Below, in pieces: positions 7,352-11,860 of a stretch of 11,860 nt of DNA; the first letter of the stretch is position 1, and every line of letters starts with the position of its first letter. Below the pieces are notes generated by a model. It had not been told where the DNA came from. It saw nothing but the letters and a program-made list of their open reading frames with translations, and did no database searches. The position numbers and the translations under genes are program-made. This DNA comes from Smittium mucronatum (lineage: Eukaryota > Kickxellomycota > Harpellomycetes > Harpellales > Legeriomycetaceae), in the NCBI GenBank assembly GCA_001953115.1, contig LSSL01000111.1, forward strand, positions 1 to 11,860, written 5' to 3'.

Positions 7352-8458
7352 ATGATTCCTATTTTCTTTTTTTTACTCTCACTCTTGAACTTTGTTGTTC
7401 CACAGCAAAGTGTCATTTATGTTACTGTTACTGCATGTAGTCCTACGTATCCTACATACCTAACAGATTATTCTTCCGTCAGCGCTACTTTGATAACATA
7501 TGAATCAGCAACACCAATCACGTTGGACAATGTAGATGACTGCACAGATGATACCTGTTATACTGATGTTCTTGATGACTCTGATACCAATTATGATTGT
7601 ACTGATTCCACCTGCTACACTGATGGTCTTGTTACCCCTGATAGCGTTGAGGATGATTGCACCGATGATACATGTTATAGTGATGTTTCTGATACAACTG
7701 ATACAGAGGATGATTGTACTGATGATACCTGTTATACAGATGATTATGTCACTCCGGATAGTGTATACGAATGTACTGATGCTACATGTTATACCGATGT
7801 TTCCGATACAACTGATACAGAAGATGATTGCACTGATGCTACCTGCTACACCGATGATTACGTTACTCCAGATAATGTATACGAATGTACTGATGCTACA
7901 TGTTATACTACACCCAGTTGTTCTTGTGAAGATTCAGTAACTGTAGACACCATAATTGATACATACTATGAAACTGATACATGCACTTCGTGTGATAATG
8001 ATTACGATACCGATACTGTTGGACCTCTGACAGAGCCAGACACTTGCACTGATACTGACACTGTAGGTCCTCTGACAGAACCAGACACTTGCACTGATAC
8101 TGACACTTTAGGTCCTCTGACAGAGCCAGACACATGCACTGATACTGACACTGTAGGCCCTCTTACAGATTCAGACACATGCACTGATACTGACACTGTA
8201 GGCCCTCTTACAGATTCAGACACATGCACAGATGACACCTCTGACGATGTGCAATATGATTTTGGGACCGATTCTGATGGCTCTGAATACATACCTTTTG
8301 CCTTAATGAGCGCCCAAGCTGCCGCTATGGATCCTAATTCTTCCCAAACCGACAGCAGTAGTTGTGACCCAGCTGATATTGGCGACGATGGATTGTGTAC
8401 CCCCTCTGAAGATGATAGCGACCTATCCGATGATGAACAGGATACGGATAGTAATTAA
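7352..8458 (+). CDS. Secreted, extremely acidic Asp/Thr/Cys repeat protein, family unknown
   Basis: This 368-residue protein is of unrecognised family. Residues 2-16 are a hydrophobic signal-peptide core (IPIFFFLLSLLNFVV), probably cleaved near residues 17-20. A Thr/Ser/Tyr-rich stretch follows (20-60). Residues 64-184 hold seven units of about 19 residues with the core C-T-D-x-T-C-Y. Residues 185-218 are a Cys- and Tyr-containing linker. Residues 219-293 are five 15-residue units with the core VGPLT and a DTCT end. The tail (294-368) is Asp/Ser-rich with CK2-like sites such as SDLSDDEQ. By my count there are about 82 Asp, 14 Glu and 26 Cys, and no Lys, Arg, His or Trp. No transmembrane helix or GPI signal follows the leader. 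Start choice: ATG 7352 has A at -3 and is the first in-frame ATG after the stop at 7208; the frame is open from 7211, so a spliced upstream exon cannot be excluded. Base content and third-position changes between repeats indicate real coding. An extracellular matrix, adhesive or calcium-binding role is inference from composition only. Confidence 0.85.
   Translation: MIPIFFFLLSLLNFVVPQQSVIYVTVTACSPTYPTYLTDYSSVSATLITYESATPITLDNVDDCTDDTCYTDVLDDSDTNYDCTDSTCYTDGLVTPDSVEDDCTDDTCYSDVSDTTDTEDDCTDDTCYTDDYVTPDSVYECTDATCYTDVSDTTDTEDDCTDATCYTDDYVTPDNVYECTDATCYTTPSCSCEDSVTVDTIIDTYYETDTCTSCDNDYDTDTVGPLTEPDTCTDTDTVGPLTEPDTCTDTDTLGPLTEPDTCTDTDTVGPLTDSDTCTDTDTVGPLTDSDTCTDDTSDDVQYDFGTDSDGSEYIPFALMSAQAAAMDPNSSQTDSSSCDPADIGDDGLCTPSEDDSDLSDDEQDTDSN
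7541..7906 (+). repeat. In-frame 57-bp minisatellite (CTDxTCY units, 114-bp higher order)
   Basis: Units start at the first Cys codon at 7541, 7598, 7658, 7715, 7772, 7829 and 7886. All are 57 bp except the second, which is 60 bp, and the last is counted only through its CTDATCY core. Units alternate between two spacer types: VSDTTDTED (units 3 and 5) and VTPDS/NV (units 2, 4 and 6). The true repeat is therefore a 114-bp dimer, best seen as 7658-7771 against 7772-7885. Between those two dimers 15 of 38 codons differ, 11 of them silently. All lengths are multiples of three. Confidence 0.9.
8006..8230 (+). repeat. In-frame 45-bp minisatellite (VGPLT units)
   Basis: Five exact 45-bp units lie at 8006, 8051, 8096, 8141 and 8186. 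Each codes for DTDT-V/L-GPLT-(EP or DS)-DTCT. Units 4 and 5 differ by a single silent base (ACT/ACA at the end), while unit 1 is the most diverged at third positions. The array therefore appears to have grown recently at its 3' end. The lack of stops on the opposite strand, caused by the periodicity, also creates a spurious antisense frame here. Confidence 0.93.
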
Positions 8459-8600
8459 AAAAAAACAATCAGAAAAATACACTAACCTGCATGACCAATC
8501 ACATCGCCCAAAGATTTTTTTTCCATCTCAGCTCGAAAGATGTAGAAAAAATCAATTTGTAAATCTCTAAACAAATATCAAACTTTTTCTTATATTCCAA

Positions 8601-8611
8601 AATAAAATAAA
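8601..8611 (+). terminator. Overlapping polyadenylation signals of the acidic protein gene
   Basis: Two AATAAA hexamers overlap at 8601-8606 and 8606-8611, 143 nt after the stop codon, so the 3' UTR would be about 160-180 nt. A TTTCTGT segment at 8638-8644 could serve as the downstream U/GU-rich element. AATAAA is common in this A+T-rich DNA, so position is the main argument. Confidence 0.5.
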
Positions 8612-9962
8612 ATCAATATAGCAAAAAATATCGAACTTTCTGTAAAATATTTAGCATAAAAGATTTAATCAACTGTTTTTTGCCTTTAAATGCAAGTATA
8701 GCCGTTTTTTAATCAACTATTAGGATCTTTGCTTAACCTTGTGATGCACTTTGCATGCATATGATCTAATACATATATTGTATTAGGGTTGACCGTTTTA
8801 GCTGCTATTTAACCACCTAGATGAATTGATCACTTTAGGTTTAGATAGATGCTTTATTTACTAGGGGTTTATATTAATTCGACTTTTTTATTTCTTGATC
8901 TTATTATATGAAAAATACTAATGTGTATCAAAATTATTCCCGATTAAGGATAACATAGTTTATGATCAGGAACTCAAACTAAAAAATAAAATAAATAGGA
9001 GCTAAAACACAAGAATATGGATACGAATAATATCAAAGTATACCTCCTATTTAACTTTTTAAATAAAGTCATAGACTATGACTCCTTACAGTTGAATTCA
9101 GAATCAGTTATAGGGTGTAAGTTATTTAGCTCTTTTATGGCTGTATAATTTTTTTTAAATATTCTCATGCATAATGTATAGTTCTACATAAGATATTTAA
9201 GCATTCTGTTTAATTTAAAGTAAATAAAGAAGATTCTTTTTTATTTCCCCGAGTGTTTATTAAAAAAATAAAAATACTGACATTAAAGATTTATTTTAGT
9301 TTTTATCTGTTAAAAATAATGAAAAATATGTTTTTTAGAAAACATGAATATTATATCGTTTCAGGCTTAATTGATTCATGTTGTATATCAATCTGTTAAT
9401 GAGGAAATTTAATGATACTTTCATGCAACTGTAAAAATAACTAAACCATCGGTTTAAATAAATAAAAATCTTAAAAGAATCCTAATGTATTTTTGAGTAA
9501 GAAATATATGGGAAATGGTTAAATATAAACAAATACAAAAATAAGATATACCATACAGAATTATGTAAATCGCTGCAAAATTTTCAAAATGATACAAATC
9601 CAATAAATAGGTATGCTTTTCGCACTGACTAATTATGTAAATAATCAAAAAAATAACAAGGTTTTTTTTATTGGCTTATTTCACGTTTGAAGAAAAAGTC
9701 TTACTACAATTTTTGTTTTTATATATTTTAGTTTTCAATTTTGTTGTATTGATTTTTTAAAATAGCTGTAAAAATTAAAAGAAATCAAGCTAAGTTTTAA
9801 TTTTTATCTTCCAGTGCAAATAAAATATACTTATGTTTTATTATAATCATTTTGATAAAATCGCACCTAAAAATTGTAACTTTTTTTTTTTTTTCAAACA
9901 AAATAAAGATAAATTGGATTTCTGATGCCGATTCTTTCAAAAACAGTGAAGGTGATGATGTT
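8612..9962. other. Gene-free A+T-rich spacer
   Basis: No coding frame or RNA gene is supported; the minus-strand open frame at 9454-9648 looks like random Ile/Tyr/Phe-rich translation. Small repeats are present: TTTAATCAACT occurs twice (8664-8674 and 8708-8718), and hairpin 8766-8786 lies just beyond. A T14 run sits at 9881-9894. The 5' end of the transposon remnant must lie in the right part of this stretch, but no terminal inverted repeat could be recognised. Confidence 0.5.
8766..8786. repeat. Perfect 8-bp hairpin
   Basis: CTAATACA (8766-8773) and TGTATTAG (8779-8786) are exact reverse complements separated by only 5 nt (TATAT), so the hairpin is compact. A second self-complementary segment, TGCATGCA, lies just upstream at 8752-8759. 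Both lie about 160 bp past the polyadenylation signals, probably outside the transcript. Confidence 0.55.
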
Positions 9963-11605
9963 TCAAGATTTAGAATATTAACAAGTAAAAGATCGAATAA
10001 GTATCTCCAGAAAAATTACTGCTGTAAAAAAAAAATAAGGATTTAGAATGCTCTCTTTATCTCAAACAGATCGGTATGAATATAGACAGAAAAAAAAATT
10101 TATACTGCTATAAACACAATTTAAAATGTGATATGCAGCCAACTGCGCCCAACGTGAATGATCCAATAATAAAAACTCATTCCAATGGAGCGACTAGACC
10201 TTGGGAAATAAAGCGGCACTTTTTTTCCAAAAATTTGAAAATGTGCATTAGTAAAATTTATAGAATATTAGGAAATTTTAAAAGTAGTACAAAAAAAAAG
10301 AGCTCAAAATAATTATGTTAAAGCTTATGTTCATCAGAGAAAACTTTCAAAATATTCTGGTTTTCACCAAGTATATATATGCAGTTATAGTATCGAACCA
10401 GGTTAGTATTATTTATTTAAAAATTTAACACCTAGTTATAATTAACAAAAAAATTATTCAATTAAATAATATCATAATATCGGTGACCTCTAAGTACCTT
10501 TTTAGTCTTAAAAAATTCTCTAAAATGGTACATGTAGATTATAATTACCAGTTAATAGATTTGGGAAATACTGCAATAGTAGTGTAGATAAATGAAACCA
10601 ACGAATTTTTTATTCTGACTGAGATATATGTAGTATCTGATGAATCTTCTGAGGATTATTAATGGAATCTAAAAAGTTTAATGAAAGAAGCTGATTCAAT
10701 TGGTGTAATTCCAAGACCAACACATATCTTAGGGGATTTTTTCACCTTTGAAAGCCGGAACCGTGGAAAAGTTTTATCCTAATTTTATCCATGCGCATTG
10801 TTGGGTTCACATCTATAGAGACTTAGAAAAAAATATAAAATATATAGATACAGTGATGAAAAGTGGAATTTTGTCCGACATAAAATTCCTAAAACCATCG
10901 AGATCTGAAGGAGAATTCCAAATATTTTTAGGCCTTTTAATTTCAAAAATTTCTATTCAAATAGAAACAGACAAGATTTTGGATTATTTATTCTAGAAGA
11001 ATATTAATCTCAGCATATTTTGGTTTGAGGGGAGCAATATTTATGGACCCAGTACAAAAAAATGTTTCGAAAAATTTAATATAACTCTTAAAAATTCATA
11101 TTAAAACAGGAAAAGGATGGATGTCGTATCTTATATAGATATGTGCAAACTTTTTTTTCATGATTTATCACAGGAAACAACTCCAGAGTTTAATATACCA
11201 AACTATAAAAAAGTGAATTGATCAACTGTGATGAACATTTGTTTTTACTCTATAGAAAAAAGCTCTAAAGAAGATTATTTTCTGGTTTCATAACCAGAAC
11301 AATCGACTTGTAGTGCGAATTTTGTTAATTATAAAACTACATCAGAAAATTATATTAGCTTTGGGGAGTACAATGAATTACAGTAAGGGCTTTCTTTTAT
11401 CCCAGTCGTAAATGAAATAAATTCGTTTAATGATTTTATATATAGCTGCTATAATTTTTTTAATTATGAAAAAATCCATCATATATAACATATTTTGAAA
11501 GCAGACGGAGAGTTGAATTCGATAAACTTAACCTTGATTTATAAACGAAGTGTTAGAGGAAGACCAAAAAATATACACAAAAAGCATTCGAAAATTCGAT
11601 CTTGA
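9963..11605 (+). pseudogene. Decayed FLYWCH/MULE (Mutator-like) transposase
   Basis: Pieces of one DDE transposase occur in order in three forward frames. A FLYWCH-like finger start lies at about 9963-10046 (TSKRSNKYL..NYCCKKK). The KHN and TRPWEIK segments that follow such fingers lie in 10076-10312. TFKIFWFSPSIYMQ (10343-10384) and YSIEPG (10386-10403) match the TFK..P..FYQ.Y.IH region. ESSEDY..NLKSL and HILGD end near 10737. After a frameshift come KFYPNF, then HCWVH at 10796-10810, the C-x2-H of MULEs. FWFEG and GPSTKKCFEKFN (about 11021-11080) match the WYEG and PSTNN.LE.FN block. The tail carries RGRPK at 11555-11569. Of the catalytic residues, the first Asp appears as Glu (10337-10339), Asp 10735 is kept and Glu 11069 is kept. 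In-frame stops lie at 10660, 10994, 11102, 11219, 11291, 11384 and 11486. It cannot make an intact enzyme. The family match is from remembered motifs, not alignment. Confidence 0.75.
10402..10579 (+). other. Possible retained intron (or insertion) inside the transposase remnant
   Basis: Transposase similarity stops at YSIEPG and resumes after about 180 bp. The gap begins with GTTAGT following CAG, a good donor-like site, and can end at the AG of CAATAG (10578-10579). Joining there keeps the reading phase of the downstream block (frame of 10582). The expanded region contains no MULE-like motif and is A+T-rich. A nested insertion followed by decay is the alternative. Confidence 0.3.
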
Positions 11606-11841
11606 CATTATCAAATTTTTTTAAACAAATTTTTTTTAAATAAAAACTAAATTATACCAAATTAAAATAGCACAGAGCTTATCCAGGGAAAGAAATTGAA
11701 TTTAAATGCCTAATTTTGAATGACTGTTCCTGTTTTTATATTTCTTTTAGCGTTTTCTAAAATTATTATGCAGTTAATTAATAATATATAGGATAAAAAG
11801 TTTAGGCAAGTTTCAAAAAAATACGTGAATATTAACTCATA

Positions 11842-11860
11842 ATATATATATATATATATA
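11842..11860. repeat. (AT)n microsatellite running off the window end
   Basis: At least nine AT dinucleotides run to the last base, so the true length is unknown. The 236 bp between the end of the transposase frame (11605) and this array are A+T-rich with no recognisable feature; the right end of the MULE element may lie here or beyond. Confidence 0.9.

Noticed and set aside
7204..7416. 70-codon minus-strand frame opposite the start of the acidic gene
   Set aside because: Lys-rich stretch is the antisense of the T-rich leader and signal-peptide codons.
7536..7940. 134-codon ATG frame overlapping the first repeat array, very rich in Ile, Met and Leu
   Set aside because: It is the shifted reading of repeated GAT and ACT codons (GAT read off-frame gives ATN). 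Third-position changes favour the acidic frame, so the hydrophobic product is a by-product of the repeat.
8002..8292. 96-codon antisense frame with SVRGPTVSVSV repeats (and another antisense frame at 7908-8135)
   Set aside because: The 45-bp periodicity keeps the opposite strand free of stops; nothing independent supports transcription from that strand.
8364..8570. 68-codon forward frame over the end of the acidic gene and its 3' UTR
   Set aside because: Overlaps the well-supported frame and has no motif.
9454..9648. 64-codon minus-strand frame rich in Ile, Tyr and Phe
   Set aside because: Composition is what random A+T-rich DNA translates to; no promoter, motif or conserved pattern.
1..11860. 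tRNA, rRNA, CRISPR, bacterial operon or phage features
   Set aside because: No tRNA B-box-like GGTTC with a cloverleaf, no rRNA-like conserved core, no regularly spaced direct repeats with unique spacers, and no closely packed genes were seen.

Overview
The window looks like nuclear DNA from an animal, most probably an arthropod. It is A+T-rich throughout, full of homopolymer T and A runs, and very gene-poor. It has TATA and AATAAA signals of eukaryotic type rather than ribosome binding sites, and it carries the wreck of an animal-type FLYWCH/MULE (Mutator-like) transposase. Imperfect 16-bp repeats at the left end (core GTCCATTTGGTGAAAT) recall repeats I associate with parasitic copepod genomes such as the salmon louse. 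That species hint is from memory and weak.

Layout. Positions 85-181 hold the short hairpin-prone tandem repeat. Positions 182-4250 have no recognisable gene; they contain a G-rich patch, two identical TTCCCGGAA palindromes and one strong hairpin. Around 4254-4300 there is a promoter-like TATA/initiator pair followed by a 51-codon ORF of doubtful reality. From 4549 to 7150 there is again no gene, but several inverted repeats occur, including a compact three-stem fold at 6921-6997 in a locally GC-richer island.

The one convincing gene is at 7352-8458. It is a single-exon ORF for a 368-residue, apparently secreted protein with about 82 Asp, 14 Glu and 26 Cys, and no Lys, Arg, His or Trp at all. 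It is built from two in-frame minisatellite arrays: seven units of about 19 residues with the core C-T-D-x-T-C-Y, then five 15-residue units with the core VGPLT. A TATA box (7168), a short upstream ORF (7201-7269) and tandem AATAAA signals (8601-8611) frame it as a compact transcription unit. I do not recognise the family.

Positions 8612-9962 have no gene. Positions 9963-11605 are a decayed MULE transposase in three forward frames: an N-terminal FLYWCH-like finger, the DDE-type transposase core, and a basic RGRPK tail, broken by frameshifts, stop codons and possibly an unspliced intron. The window ends inside an (AT)n microsatellite. The gene and the transposon remnant show no sign of working together. 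The acidic repeat protein is the most interesting item here.
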